This document shows positions 15,558 through 25,718 of a stretch of DNA of 64,000 nucleotides, one piece after another. Position 1 is the first letter of the stretch. Each line of letters starts with the position of its first letter. Made by a program: the position numbers and the translations under genes. Under the pieces are notes generated by a model. That model was not told where the DNA came from. It searched no databases and saw nothing but the letters and a program-made list of their open reading frames with translations. The stretch comes from Roseomonas populi. GTDB lineage: Bacteria; Pseudomonadota; Alphaproteobacteria; Acetobacterales; Acetobacteraceae. The stretch covers positions 124,001 through 188,000 of the forward strand of contig NZ_JANJOU010000010.1 in the NCBI RefSeq assembly GCF_024594815.1. Reading direction: 5' to 3'.

Positions 15558-16709
15558 TTAGGCCTTGCCCTGGGCCCGCAGCGCGTCCGTCAGCGCCTCG
15601 CACACCCGGGCCAGATCGTCATCGGTCAGGGCGGGGAAGCTCGGCAGGGAGATGCCGCGGGCGGCCACGTCCTCGGCCACGGGGAAGTGCGTATCCTGCC
15701 GGTACATCGACATGTGGTGCGCGGGGAAGAAGACCGGGCGCGTCTCCACCCCTGCCGTTCCCATCTCCGCCATCACGCGGTCCCGGTCCGTGCCGGCCGG
15801 CAGTAGCAGGCTGACCAGCCAGTCCGCGCTCTCCACCCCGTCCATCTTGCGCTGGAAGGTCACGGGCAGGTTGGAGAGGTGCTCCCGGTAGAAGTCCGCC
15901 AGGCGGCGCTTGGCCGCCAGGATCTGCGGCAGGCGCTCCGTCTGTGCCAGGCCGATGGCCGCGCAGATGTTCGTCATGCGGTAATTGAAGCCCAGCACCT
16001 CGTGCCAGTAGCGGCGCGTCAGGGACTGGCCCTGGCCCTTCACCTGGCGGAGCTGGGCCGCGAAGTCGTCGTCATCCGTCACGACCATGCCGCCCTCGCC
16101 GGTCGTCACGGTCTTGTTGCCGAAGAAGGAGAAGCTGCCGGCATCGCCGAAGGTGCCGACATGGCGGCCGTGGATGGTCGTGCCCAGCGCCTCGGCCGCG
16201 TCCTCCAGCACCCGCACGCCGCGGCGGCGCGCGATCTCCATGATCGCCGGCATGTCGCAGGCGCCGCCGTAGAGGTGGACGGGCATGATCGCCTTCGTGC
16301 GCGGCGTGATCTTGCGCTCCACGTCCTCGGGGTCCAGCAGCCAGTCGCCGGGAAGGCTCTCGACGAAGACGGGCGTGGCGCCGGTCTGGGCGATGGTGTT
16401 GACGGAGGCGATGTAGGTGAAGGCCGGGACGATCACCTCGTCCCCCGGCCCGATCCCCATGCAGTGCAGGGGCAGGTGCAGGGCGACCGTGCCGTTGCAG
16501 ACGGAGGCCGCGTGCTTCGCGCCGGTGATGCCGGCAATCGCCGCCTCGAACTTGCCGATATAAGCCCCGAGCGAGGAGATCCAGGTACTCTCCACGCAGT
16601 TCAGCACGTAGGCGCGCTCATTGCCGGAGAGGTCGGGCCGGTAAACCGGGATCACGGGCTGCGCCGCGCGAGCCGGCCGTTCGGGCTGCGGGATCGTCGC
16701 ACCGCTCAT
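15558..16709 (-). CDS. per: GDP-perosamine synthase (DegT/DnrJ/EryC1/StrS aminotransferase)
   Basis: PLP aminotransferase of 383 residues. It should convert GDP-4-keto-6-deoxymannose to GDP-perosamine with glutamate as donor. The PLP lysine is K199 in SFFGNKT. Segments STWISSLGAYI, CNGTVALHL, IVPAFTYIASVN, TTGEGGMVVT and NYRMTNICAAIGLAQ agree closely with RfbE of Vibrio cholerae O1 as remembered. Start ATG 16709 has AAGGA 11 bases upstream; ATG 16721 has that site at zero distance and is less likely. Gmd, which makes the substrate, is encoded about 4 kb away, and the next gene looks like the matching acetyltransferase. Confidence 0.85.
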   Translation of the reverse strand: MSGATIPQPERPARAAQPVIPVYRPDLSGNERAYVLNCVESTWISSLGAYIGKFEAAIAGITGAKHAASVCNGTVALHLPLHCMGIGPGDEVIVPAFTYIASVNTIAQTGATPVFVESLPGDWLLDPEDVERKITPRTKAIMPVHLYGGACDMPAIMEIARRRGVRVLEDAAEALGTTIHGRHVGTFGDAGSFSFFGNKTVTTGEGGMVVTDDDDFAAQLRQVKGQGQSLTRRYWHEVLGFNYRMTNICAAIGLAQTERLPQILAAKRRLADFYREHLSNLPVTFQRKMDGVESADWLVSLLLPAGTDRDRVMAEMGTAGVETRPVFFPAHHMSMYRQDTHFPVAEDVAARGISLPSFPALTDDDLARVCEALTDALRAQGKA

Positions 16710-16809
16710 TCTTATTGCCATCCTTCGTTACCGCGCCGTGACCGGCCTGCTTCGCTGCCTCTTACACCGCTTTCGGCCGGGACGAAGCAGGGATTTGCCG
16801 CCCGTGCCG

Positions 16810-17457
16810 TCACCCCCGCCCCGCCAGCGGCCGGGCCGGTGCGCCGCCGACACGCAGGCCCGCCGGCACGTCCCGCACCACAGCGGAGCCCGCGCCGACG
16901 ATGGCATCAGCCCCGATGGTGATGCCCGGCCGGACCGCCGATCCGGCGCCGACCAGGGCCCGGTCGCCGACCGTCACGTTGCCGGCCAGGGCGCAGCCGG
17001 GGGCCACGTGGGCGGCCTCCCCCAGCACGTTGTCGTGCTCCACCACGGCGTTGGTGTTGACGATGGCAAAGCGCCCGATCCGGGCATCCGGCCCCAGACA
17101 GGCCCGGGCCATGATCACCGCCCCTTCGGCGATAGACGCGCTCGGGGAGATCTGGGCGGCCGGATGGATCACCGCCGGCAGGGCATAGCCCATGGCCGCC
17201 AGCCCGTTCCCGACCTTCAGACGCAGCCCGTTCCCACCGAGCGCCACCACCGCCGCCGCTGCCCCCTCCGCCCGGAGCGCCTCCAGCCGCTCATCCCCGC
17301 CCAGCACGGGCACCCCGAGCACGGAAGGTCCAGGTGGGTGCGGATCCACCAGGCCCAGGGGCGGCGGGAAGCCCGCGGCCATCAGCGCCTCTATGATCAC
17401 CTTGGCATGACCGCCTGCCCCGACGATCACCACGCGCGGCGCTTCGGGCAAGGGCAT
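16810..17457 (-). CDS. perB: Sugar O/N-acetyltransferase, NeuD/PerB family (likely GDP-perosamine N-acetyltransferase)
   Basis: A 215-residue hexapeptide-repeat transferase, the same length as Caulobacter PerB. The N-terminal part is a small Rossmann-like domain (VVIVGAGGHAKVIIEAL), and the C-terminal half forms a left-handed beta helix with repeats such as VGDRALVGAGSAV and IGADAIVGAGSAV. The catalytic-base histidine expected in this family is seen in AVVEHDN. It lies about 100 bases upstream-strand of per in the same direction, so N-acetylation of GDP-perosamine is inferred. Other UDP-4-aminosugar acetyltransferases share the fold. ATG 17457 fits the family start. Confidence 0.8.
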   Translation of the reverse strand: MPLPEAPRVVIVGAGGHAKVIIEALMAAGFPPPLGLVDPHPPGPSVLGVPVLGGDERLEALRAEGAAAAVVALGGNGLRLKVGNGLAAMGYALPAVIHPAAQISPSASIAEGAVIMARACLGPDARIGRFAIVNTNAVVEHDNVLGEAAHVAPGCALAGNVTVGDRALVGAGSAVRPGITIGADAIVGAGSAVVRDVPAGLRVGGAPARPLAGRG

Positions 17458-17636
17458 CTCTCCTGGGTCGTGAAGGAAGGGCCAGGATCGCACAGGGGCC
17501 CCGGGCTGTCGCCCCGCCCAGGCCAGCGGGGCGCAATCCTTGGCACTGCCGGACGCATCGCGTATCGCAGTTTCATGACCGATACGTGCACCGCCCGTCA
17601 GGACAGGACAGGGCCGCACATCCCCGGGAGGCCGGC

Positions 17637-19037
17637 GTGACCTTCTGGATCGATGTGGAGGATCTGTTCGAGTACGCGCTGGTCAATCGCCGGCCGAGCG
17701 GCATCCAGCGCCTTTCCTACGAACTTTACCGCGCCCTGGTGGCGGAGCGCCCGGGAGAGATCGCCTTCTGCCGCCACGACCGGATCCGCGACACCCTGCG
17801 TGCCGTGCCCTGGTCCGACATCGAGGCCTTGTTCACCGCCCTGAGCCACGCCGAGGGTCCCGGGCCGTCCACGGGGGCCCAGCCCGGCGCCCGGGGACCC
17901 GGCCGGTCGGGGGCCGTCCGCCGCCTCGCCTCCCGCCTGCCGGCGGACATCCGCGTGCCGCTCGGCGAAGCGGTGCGCTCCCAGAGTTCGGCATTGCGGG
18001 CCGGGCTGCGGGCGGGGGGCGGCGCCCTCGCGGCGCTGCGCCGCCTCCTTCGCCCCGCCTCCCCCCGCCCGGCCGACCAAGCCATCGCCGAGGGCGGCGA
18101 CCTGAAGGCTCTCGCCCGGCCCGGCGACACGCTGCTCATCCTCGGATCGCCCTGGTTCCGCACCGATTACGGGGAGTTGCTGGGGCGGGTGAAGGAGGCC
18201 ACCGGCGTCTCCGTGGCCCTGCTGGTCTATGACCTGATCCCGATCGCCCGGCCGGAATTCTGCGATGCCGGGCTGGTCCGCACCTTCACCGCCTGGATGG
18301 AGTCCACCCTGCCCGTGGTGGACCGCTTCTTCGCGATCTCCCGCGCCTCGGCAGGGGACCTGGAACGGCTGGCACCCGGAATGGGGGTCTGCCTGCCCGG
18401 CCCGGTGGTGGCCCTACCGATCGGCAGCGGCTTCGGGCAGGGGCCTGCCGCCGCATCTGGCCTGCCCCCCCGGCTGGCCGCCCTGCCGCCGGGCTACGTG
18501 CTCTTCGTCTCCACCATCGAGGCCCGCAAGAACCACCTCCTCGCCTTCCGGGCCTGGCGCCGGCTGCTCGACCTGATGCCGGCGGACCAGGTGCCACCCC
18601 TCGTTTTCGCCGGGCGCGTCGGCTGGATGGTGGCTGACCTCATGCAGCAGCTGGACAATTGCGACTGGCTGGCGGGCAAGGTTGTGCTGGTGGAGGACCC
18701 GAGCGACACGGAGCTGGCCGCCCTCTATGCCGGGTGCCGCTTCACCCTCTTCCCCTCCCACTACGAGGGATGGGGCCTGCCGGTGACGGAGAGCCTGGCC
18801 TTCGGCAAGGTCTGCGTCGCCTCTTCCTCCACCTCCATCCCGGAAGCGGGTGGCCCCTTCTGCCTCTACCACGACCCCGAGGACGTGCCGGAGGCGGTGG
18901 CCCTTCTTCACCGCATCATCGCCGATCCCGGGGAGGTCACGGCCCTCGAAGCCCGGATCGGGGCCGAGTTCCAGCCCGTGCCCTGGTCCGCCACCGCCCG
19001 CGCCCTGTTGGCGGGGCTGGAGCCGGCGGCCGGCTGA
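17637..19037 (+). CDS. Glycosyltransferase, GT4 type
   Basis: A 466-residue protein with a GT-B fold. GTG 17637 is preceded by GGGAGG and begins TFWIDVEDLFEYA, a start seen in many polysaccharide-cluster transferases. The middle (about 85-155) is a Pro/Arg/Ala-rich insertion. The C-terminal domain carries STIEARKNH and the E-x7-E motif EGWGLPVTE, which holds the donor sugar-nucleotide. It is transcribed opposite to per/perB and to rmd/gmd, so it stands alone between them. A mannosyl- or rhamnosyl-type transferase using GDP-sugars is plausible from context only. Confidence 0.8.
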   Translation: MTFWIDVEDLFEYALVNRRPSGIQRLSYELYRALVAERPGEIAFCRHDRIRDTLRAVPWSDIEALFTALSHAEGPGPSTGAQPGARGPGRSGAVRRLASRLPADIRVPLGEAVRSQSSALRAGLRAGGGALAALRRLLRPASPRPADQAIAEGGDLKALARPGDTLLILGSPWFRTDYGELLGRVKEATGVSVALLVYDLIPIARPEFCDAGLVRTFTAWMESTLPVVDRFFAISRASAGDLERLAPGMGVCLPGPVVALPIGSGFGQGPAAASGLPPRLAALPPGYVLFVSTIEARKNHLLAFRAWRRLLDLMPADQVPPLVFAGRVGWMVADLMQQLDNCDWLAGKVVLVEDPSDTELAALYAGCRFTLFPSHYEGWGLPVTESLAFGKVCVASSSTSIPEAGGPFCLYHDPEDVPEAVALLHRIIADPGEVTALEARIGAEFQPVPWSATARALLAGLEPAAG

Positions 19038-19059
19038 GCGGGCCAGGATACGCCGGACT

Positions 19060-20043
19060 TCAGCCGCCCGGCTTCTCCGCTGCCACGCGCGCGCGCCAGT
19101 CCTCCAGTACGCTCCGCAGCGTGTCTTCCCAGGCGATGCGGGGGGACCAGCCCAGGGCCTCGCGGGCGCGGGTGTTGTCGCCCAGCACCCGCTCCACGTC
19201 GGTCGGGCGCAGCCGCGCCGCCTCCTGCTCCACCCGCGCCGAGACGCCGGAAAGGCGGAGGAGGCTGTCCAGCATGTCGCCGATGCGGCGGGGCGTGCCG
19301 GAGCAGATGTTCAGGGCAATGCCCGGCGGCAGGACATCCGCCCGCTCCAGCGCGGCGGCGTAAGCGTTGCAGACGTCGCGCACATCCAGGAAGTCGCGCC
19401 AGCGGTCCAGCGCCCCCGTCCGCAGCACCGGGGGCTGTAGCCCGGCCTCGATCCGGGCAATCTGGTGGGCGAAGGCCGCCACCACGAAGCCGTCGGTCTG
19501 CCCCGGGCCGGTATGGGTGAAGGGGCGCAACCGCACGGCGCGCAGGCCACGCAACGCGAGTTCGCCCAGCGCCAGATCGGCGGCCGCCTTGCTCGCGGCA
19601 TAGGGGTTGGCGGGCGCGGGGACCGCGTCCTCCGCCACCGGCCGGCCGGCCTTGAAGGCCAGGCCATAGACCTCGCCGGATGAAGCGAGGAGGAAGGGCG
19701 CAGTGGGCGCCACCCGCAGCACGGCCTCTGCCAGGGCAACGGTGCCCGTCAGGTTCGTGCGCCAGACCGCCAGGGGATCCCGGAAGGAGGCGCCAACATC
19801 GGCGCGGGCCGCGAGATGCAGCACCGCATCCGGCCGCGCCGCGGCCAGGGCATCCGGCATGGCGGCCGGTTCGTCGAGGTCGAGCACCAATGTCTCGTCG
19901 GCGCCGGCCAAGGCCCCCTCGCTCGCCCCACGGGTGGTCCCGATCAGGGCGGCGCCGGGAAAGGCGGCGCGCAAGGTGGGCAGCAGGTGGCCGCCGACGA
20001 AACCCCCGGCGCCCGTCAGCAAGATGCGGGCGGGCTGGGGCAC
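19060..20043 (-). CDS. rmd: GDP-4-keto-6-deoxy-D-mannose reductase
   Basis: Short-chain dehydrogenase/reductase of 327 residues. It has the NAD(P) loop GAGGFVGGHL, SSGEVYG, the catalytic Y-x3-K (YAASK), and the segments RPFTHTGPGQTDGFV and RDFLDVRDVCNAY, which match Pseudomonas Rmd. It reduces GDP-4-keto-6-deoxymannose to GDP-D-rhamnose, so it competes with per for the Gmd product. The start is a GTG at 20043, six bases from the end of gmd; an open extension to 20262 only overlaps gmd out of frame. GDP-fucose synthase is less likely because of the Rmd-like motif set. Confidence 0.85.
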   Translation of the reverse strand: MPQPARILLTGAGGFVGGHLLPTLRAAFPGAALIGTTRGASEGALAGADETLVLDLDEPAAMPDALAAARPDAVLHLAARADVGASFRDPLAVWRTNLTGTVALAEAVLRVAPTAPFLLASSGEVYGLAFKAGRPVAEDAVPAPANPYAASKAAADLALGELALRGLRAVRLRPFTHTGPGQTDGFVVAAFAHQIARIEAGLQPPVLRTGALDRWRDFLDVRDVCNAYAAALERADVLPPGIALNICSGTPRRIGDMLDSLLRLSGVSARVEQEAARLRPTDVERVLGDNTRAREALGWSPRIAWEDTLRSVLEDWRARVAAEKPGG

Positions 20044-20048
20044 CGGGC

Positions 20049-21089
<1,041 letters not shown>

Positions 21090-21103
21090 CTAGGGTAGAA
21101 CGG

Positions 21104-22279
21104 TCACAGCTCCTCGCCTGGGCCCAGGCCCAGCGCCGCGCGGTAGTTGGGCGCGGCCAGGCGGACGGGCGGGGGATTTCGCAGAGCGGGATTGGCCGCG
21201 ATCCGGCGAAGCGCCGCGGCGGCCTCGTCGGGATCCGGCTCCGCCCAGAGGGCGCCGGGCATGTCGTAGGTGCCCTGAGGATCGCGCGCGGGCACCAGCC
21301 GCCAGCCCACGGCGTGGCAGCCCGGGCCACTCATGAAGTCGGTGTTCCCCGACCAGCCCGTGGCCACGACGGGGCGGCCCAGCTCCATCATCTCCGCGAT
21401 CGCGAAGCCGAACCCCTCGGAGCGGTGCAGGGAGAGCAGGACGTCGGCCGCCGCCATCAGGGCCCAGAGGTCCCCCCGGGAAAACGAGGCATCCATCACC
21501 CGCACATTGGGCCGTGCCGCGGCAGCGGCGGCCACCTCCGCCCATCCGGGACCCGCCTCGGCCGTGCCGTGGGTCTTGAGGACGAGGAGGTGGGCGGGAT
21601 CGTTGCCAAAGGCGCGGGCATGGGCCTCGATCGCGCCCAGCGGGTTCTTCCGGGCGAGGGATGAGGTGGCGTCGAAGACGGCGAGGGTGACGAAGGCCCC
21701 CTCCGGCAGCCCGAAATCCGCCCGGCCGAGGCCGGAGGGGGCCGGGCGCGGCAGGGGGTAGGGCACCACCTGCACCGGGGGGCCATCGGGCCGGCGGCAG
21801 GCGCCGGCCACGAATTCCGTGCCGACCCAGACCGCGTGGCAGGCCGCCAGGCCGCGGCCCCAATCGGCGGGCAGGACGGGCAGTTCCCAGTTCCAGACGC
21901 CGATCACCCGCTTTCCCGCCACCGCACGCCGACCGAGCGCGAGCAGCGCCCAGGGCAGCATCGGCCCGTTCACATGGACCAGCAGCGTCCCCGGCCCGGG
22001 CGGCACCGCGAGCGGCGGGCCGGCAGGCCCCTGCCGTAGCGGGCCGGTGAGGTCCGCCTCCACCACGGAGATGCCCTGGTCCCGCAGCCCCGCCGCCAGC
22101 CGCCGGGTCGCGGCGCCGAGGCCGGTGCGGGCATTGAAGTAGCCGGCCACCGTCACCGGCAGGGCGGGCGGGGGCTCGGGCCGCGCGATCCGCGGGGCGA
22201 GCAGCGCAGTGAGGGAGAAGAGCGCTTCCCTCCGGGCCGATCGCGGCAGCAGGGTCCAGATGCGGTGCAGCGGGCTCAT
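21104..22279 (-). CDS. Glycosyltransferase, GT4 type
   Basis: A 391-residue GT-B enzyme without signal peptide. The N-terminal domain starts TVAGYFNARTGLGAATR, and the C-terminal domain has SLHRSEGFGFAIAEM with the E-x7-E donor motif followed by GRPVVATGWSGNTDFM. The latter pattern recurs in transferases of O-antigen and capsule loci. Its ATG overlaps the stop of the preceding transferase (ATGA at 22276-22279), so the two are coupled. gmd follows 74 bases later in the same direction. The acceptor and linkage are unknown. Confidence 0.82.
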   Translation of the reverse strand: MSPLHRIWTLLPRSARREALFSLTALLAPRIARPEPPPALPVTVAGYFNARTGLGAATRRLAAGLRDQGISVVEADLTGPLRQGPAGPPLAVPPGPGTLLVHVNGPMLPWALLALGRRAVAGKRVIGVWNWELPVLPADWGRGLAACHAVWVGTEFVAGACRRPDGPPVQVVPYPLPRPAPSGLGRADFGLPEGAFVTLAVFDATSSLARKNPLGAIEAHARAFGNDPAHLLVLKTHGTAEAGPGWAEVAAAAAARPNVRVMDASFSRGDLWALMAAADVLLSLHRSEGFGFAIAEMMELGRPVVATGWSGNTDFMSGPGCHAVGWRLVPARDPQGTYDMPGALWAEPDPDEAAAALRRIAANPALRNPPPVRLAAPNYRAALGLGPGEEL

Positions 22280-23364
22280 CGCACCGTCTCCTCCAACCAG
22301 GTGACCAGACGCGCGGCCTGCGCGTCCCAGTCCGTCAGCCGCGCCCCCGCCTCCCGCGCGCCGGCCGAGAGGGCAAGGCGGCGGGCAGGGTCCAGCAGGG
22401 CGGCCATGGCCTCGGCCAGGGCGGGGGCGGAGGCCTCCCGCGCCACGAGGCCGCTGACCCCGTGCTCCAGCTGGGCGGAGAGCCCGCCCACGGGCGTTGC
22501 GACCACCGGCACGCCCAGGGCGAGGGCGATCGGCAGCACGCCGGACTGGCTGGCCTCCCTGTAGGGCAGCACCACCGCCCGTGCCGAGGCGACGAGGGCG
22601 GGCATCTCGGAATCCGACACCCAGCGCGGCTCCACCGTCACGCCCGGTACCGCAGCGAGGCCGGGGGCGCAGGCGTCCGGATCCCCCTCCCCCACCACTC
22701 GCAGCGTCGCGCCGGGATGGCGGGCCCGCAGGGCGGCGAAGGCATCGCGCAGAAGGTCCAGGCCCTTGTAGGCCCGGATCCGGCCGAAGAAGAGGAAATC
22801 CGCGGCCGGCGCCGGGGCGGCCATGGCCACGGACGGGATGTGGGCGCCGAGAGGCAGGTGCAGGATCGGCAGGCCGGGCCGCCGCGCGGTCACGGCACGC
22901 GACACGGCTTCCGAGAAGGTCACGGCCCCCGCGGCGGCGTTCAGTTCCCGCCGCAGGCGCCAGTCCCAGGCAAAGGCGGGATCGCCGGGATGGGGCAGGG
23001 CGTCGTGGACCGTGCTGACGAAGGGGATACCGGCCCGCGGCAGGGCGCCAGCGACCAGCGGCGTCCAGACATGGTTCATGGCGGAGACGATCACCTCCGC
23101 GCCCGTGGTGCGGGCCTGCTCCACGAGGCGGCGCCGCAGGGTGGGGATGCGAAGGGTCCCGAGCGCCGCCCCCGCCGCGCCGGCGAAGGTCTCCACCGCG
23201 TCCAGCGGCACGCCAATCGCGCGCGCCTCGGGCAGCAACTCGTTGCGGTCGGCCAGGGAGAGGGCGAGCCCCACCCCCGGCCTTCCGGCCAGGCCGCGCG
23301 CGAGGCAGAGGGCGAACTGGGCCCCGCCGCCGCGCCGGCCCCAGTACCAGAGCAGGATTCGCAT
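22276..23364 (-). CDS. Glycosyltransferase, GT4 type
   Basis: A 362-residue protein beginning MRILLWYWGRRGGGAQF. It has a central VSTVHDALPHPGD segment, ADFLFFGRIRAYKGL at the start of the donor domain, and PYREASQSGVLPIAL, where the second glutamate of the usual E-x7-E pair is replaced by proline. This variant is common in cluster-associated GT4 enzymes. The frame is open far upstream but overlaps the divergent SGNH gene. It is the first gene of the minus-strand run that continues through gmd and rmd. Confidence 0.8.
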   Translation of the reverse strand: MRILLWYWGRRGGGAQFALCLARGLAGRPGVGLALSLADRNELLPEARAIGVPLDAVETFAGAAGAALGTLRIPTLRRRLVEQARTTGAEVIVSAMNHVWTPLVAGALPRAGIPFVSTVHDALPHPGDPAFAWDWRLRRELNAAAGAVTFSEAVSRAVTARRPGLPILHLPLGAHIPSVAMAAPAPAADFLFFGRIRAYKGLDLLRDAFAALRARHPGATLRVVGEGDPDACAPGLAAVPGVTVEPRWVSDSEMPALVASARAVVLPYREASQSGVLPIALALGVPVVATPVGGLSAQLEHGVSGLVAREASAPALAEAMAALLDPARRLALSAGAREAGARLTDWDAQAARLVTWLEETVR

Positions 23365-23454
23365 TCCGCGGCGCGTATCACCCGCGCCTGCCCGGGGAAA
23401 GGCGGGGACACGGGTGATCTTGGCGATGCGAGAAACGTACGGCATAGGCAATGG

Positions 23455-24180
23455 ATGGCCCCGCGCCTTCTTCTTCTGCTGCTCAGCCTGCTCGCCGCCC
23501 CGGCCGCCCGGGCGGCGGAGGTGGCCGCCTGCCCGCCGGCCGCGCTCCAGCCCCTGGAGCTGCCGCACCTCGCGGAGGCGCTGCGCGAGGGCCGGGAACC
23601 GCTGGTGATCGCCTTCGGCAGTTCCTCCACCCAGGGCGCCTACGCCTCCTCGCCCGACAGGACCTACCCGGCGCAGTTGCAGGCCGCGCTGCGGCGCATG
23701 GGAATCTCGGCGACAGTGCTGAACCGCGGGCGCGGCGGGGAGGACGCGCTGGAGATGCGCGCCCGGCTGGAGGCGGATGTGGTGGCGGCCCGCCCGACAT
23801 TGGTGATCTGGCAGCTCGGCGTGAACGGCGCGATCCGCGAGCAGAGCCTGACCCGCTTCCGCACCCTGCTGCGGCAGGGCGTGACCATGATGCAGGACGC
23901 GGGCGCCGACGTGATCCTGATGGACAGCCAGCGCGGCCCCTGGGTGGCCGCCCACGCCGTGCTGCGGGACCTGTTCGACGGCGTGCTGTCGGAGGTGGCG
24001 CAGGAACGCGGCGTTCCGCTCTTCTCCCGCCGCCGGATGATGGACGAGTGGGCTGCCACGGGGACGCCGGACGCCGCGATGATCGCGCCGGACGGGCTAC
24101 ACCACAATGATCGCGGCTATGCCTGCCTGGCGGAAGCGCTGGCGGCAGGCATCCGCGCAACGATTTCGCTTCCGCGATGA
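23455..24180 (+). CDS. Exported SGNH/GDSL hydrolase
   Basis: A 241-residue protein with a signal peptide (LLLLLLSLLAAPAARAAE) for the periplasm. The GDS block is FGSSSTQGA with nucleophile probably S57, block III gives LGVNGA, and the Asp-His pair is in DGLHH near residue 217. These esterases often remove acetyl groups from cell-surface sugars. It sits at the edge of a locus that adds N-acetyl groups, though the chemistry is only inferred. Its stop overlaps the next ATG by ATGA. ATG 23455 is chosen because it directly starts the signal peptide. Confidence 0.75.
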   Translation: MAPRLLLLLLSLLAAPAARAAEVAACPPAALQPLELPHLAEALREGREPLVIAFGSSSTQGAYASSPDRTYPAQLQAALRRMGISATVLNRGRGGEDALEMRARLEADVVAARPTLVIWQLGVNGAIREQSLTRFRTLLRQGVTMMQDAGADVILMDSQRGPWVAAHAVLRDLFDGVLSEVAQERGVPLFSRRRMMDEWAATGTPDAAMIAPDGLHHNDRGYACLAEALAAGIRATISLPR

Positions 24181-25604
24181 ACTTTAACGATATACAATCT
24201 TTAGTTGTAGGAATGGCTGAAGCCGATTTCCTCTGGGCCCTTGCGATGCCCGGCATCAATTCACGCCCCGTGCATGCGGTGACGCGCCAGGGCTTGCCGG
24301 AGCTGACCGAAGGACTGGACCCCTCGGCCGCCGCATTCCTGCGGGAGAGCGGCTTCGTCGCGGAGGCGGGACGGGTAATGCTATTGCCGGGCAGGGAAGG
24401 AGTTTCCGCCGCCGTGCTCGGGCTCGGCGCCTCGCCCACCTCGCCCTGGGCCTATGGCGGCCTGCCCTTCGCCCTGCCGGAAGGAACGGACTGGCACATG
24501 GCCGGGGAAGCCGATCCGGCCGCCGCCACCCTTGGCTGGATGCTCGGTGCCTATCGTTTCGCCCGCTACAAAGCCCCCGCCCGCAAGCCCGCGCGGCTCG
24601 TGCCGCCGGAAGGCGGTGCCGAGGCGCAGGTCCTGGCGGAGGCGATCCTGCGGGCACGGGAGCTGATCAACCTGCCCGCCGCCGATCTCGGCCCGGCCGA
24701 ACTGTCCGACGCGGCGCGCGGCGTGGCGGAGCGCTGCGGAGCAGGGTTCGAGGAGATCGCGGGCGACGCGCTGGCGCAGGGCTTCCCCGCCGTCGCCGCT
24801 GTCGGCGGCGGCAGCCACCGCGCGCCGCGCGTCGCGGTGATCCGTTGGGAGGGCAGCGCCGATGGGCCGCTGATCGCGCTCTGCGGCAAGGGCGTGTGCT
24901 TCGATACGGGCGGGCTGGACCTGAAGTCGGCCGACGGCATGAAGCGCATGAAGAAGGACATGGGCGGCGCCGCGCTGCTGCTCGGCCTGGCGGAAGCGCT
25001 GATGCGCCTGCGCGCGCCGATCCGCCTCCTCGTTGTGATCGGCGCGGTGGAAAACGCCGTATCCGCCATGGCCATGCGGCCGCTCGACGTGCTGCGGACC
25101 CGCAAGGGCCTTACGGTGGAAGTGGGCAACACCGATGCCGAGGGCCGGCTCGTGCTCGCCGATCTCCTTACCTTCGCGGGGGAACACCAACCCGCGCTGA
25201 TCATCGATGCCGCGACCCTGACCGGCGCCGCGCGCGTGGCGCTCGGCCCTGACCTACCCGCGCTGTTCACGAATGACGAAAGCGTCGCCCGCGCACTTCT
25301 CGCGGCGGGCGAGGCGTGTCACGACGCGCTCTGGCGGCTGCCGTTGCATGAAGGTTACGCTTCGTGGCTCGACAGTTCGGCGGCCGACATCAACAACGTC
25401 GGCAGTCGGCCGATGGCGGGATCCATCGTCGCTGCGCTCTTTCTACGCCGGTTTGTTCCGGATGGTGTTCCCTGGGCTCATCTCGACCTATACGCCTGGA
25501 ACGATTCGGCACGGCCTGGTCGTCCGGAGGGCGGTGAAGCGATGGGCCTGCGGGCTCTCCACGCCGGTCTGATGGCGCTCCTACCTGCATGGGCCAGGTC
25601 CTGA
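24177..25604 (+). CDS. Leucyl aminopeptidase family protein (M17)
   Basis: A 475-residue cytoplasmic metallo-aminopeptidase of family M17. The metal and catalytic motifs are GKGVCFDTGGLDLK (catalytic lysine near residue 238), MKKDMGGAA, and the signature NTDAEGRL near 318; ATLTGAARVALG follows. The N-terminal domain is shorter than in PepA, as in the alphaproteobacterial forms. The ATG at 24177 overlaps the SGNH stop. The first ~12 codons are strikingly AT-rich, and ATG 24213 (MAEAD) is a possible later start. It cleaves N-terminal residues; a direct link with the polysaccharide locus is not evident. Confidence 0.88.
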   Translation: MNFNDIQSLVVGMAEADFLWALAMPGINSRPVHAVTRQGLPELTEGLDPSAAAFLRESGFVAEAGRVMLLPGREGVSAAVLGLGASPTSPWAYGGLPFALPEGTDWHMAGEADPAAATLGWMLGAYRFARYKAPARKPARLVPPEGGAEAQVLAEAILRARELINLPAADLGPAELSDAARGVAERCGAGFEEIAGDALAQGFPAVAAVGGGSHRAPRVAVIRWEGSADGPLIALCGKGVCFDTGGLDLKSADGMKRMKKDMGGAALLLGLAEALMRLRAPIRLLVVIGAVENAVSAMAMRPLDVLRTRKGLTVEVGNTDAEGRLVLADLLTFAGEHQPALIIDAATLTGAARVALGPDLPALFTNDESVARALLAAGEACHDALWRLPLHEGYASWLDSSAADINNVGSRPMAGSIVAALFLRRFVPDGVPWAHLDLYAWNDSARPGRPEGGEAMGLRALHAGLMALLPAWARS

Positions 25605-25674
25605 GCGGGAATTCCGCAAGGCCGGCTCGGGTTTCCTCCATCCGGAGAGAGGCCCGGCAGATGATTGTAAGCTT

Positions 25675-25695
25675 GGCGGGCCAAAATGGTCCGCC
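25675..25695. promoter_or_regulatory. Near-perfect inverted repeat upstream of the MarR gene
   Basis: Arms GGCGGGCCA and TGGTCCGCC with one mismatch around AAA, 23 bases before the marR-type start. It could be the autoregulatory operator of the MarR protein or a short terminator of the aminopeptidase gene. Flanking CTTGG/CCAAG also pair with a bulge. Confidence 0.4.
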
Positions 25696-25718
25696 CCAAG
25701 AGAAGGAATGATTGATCG

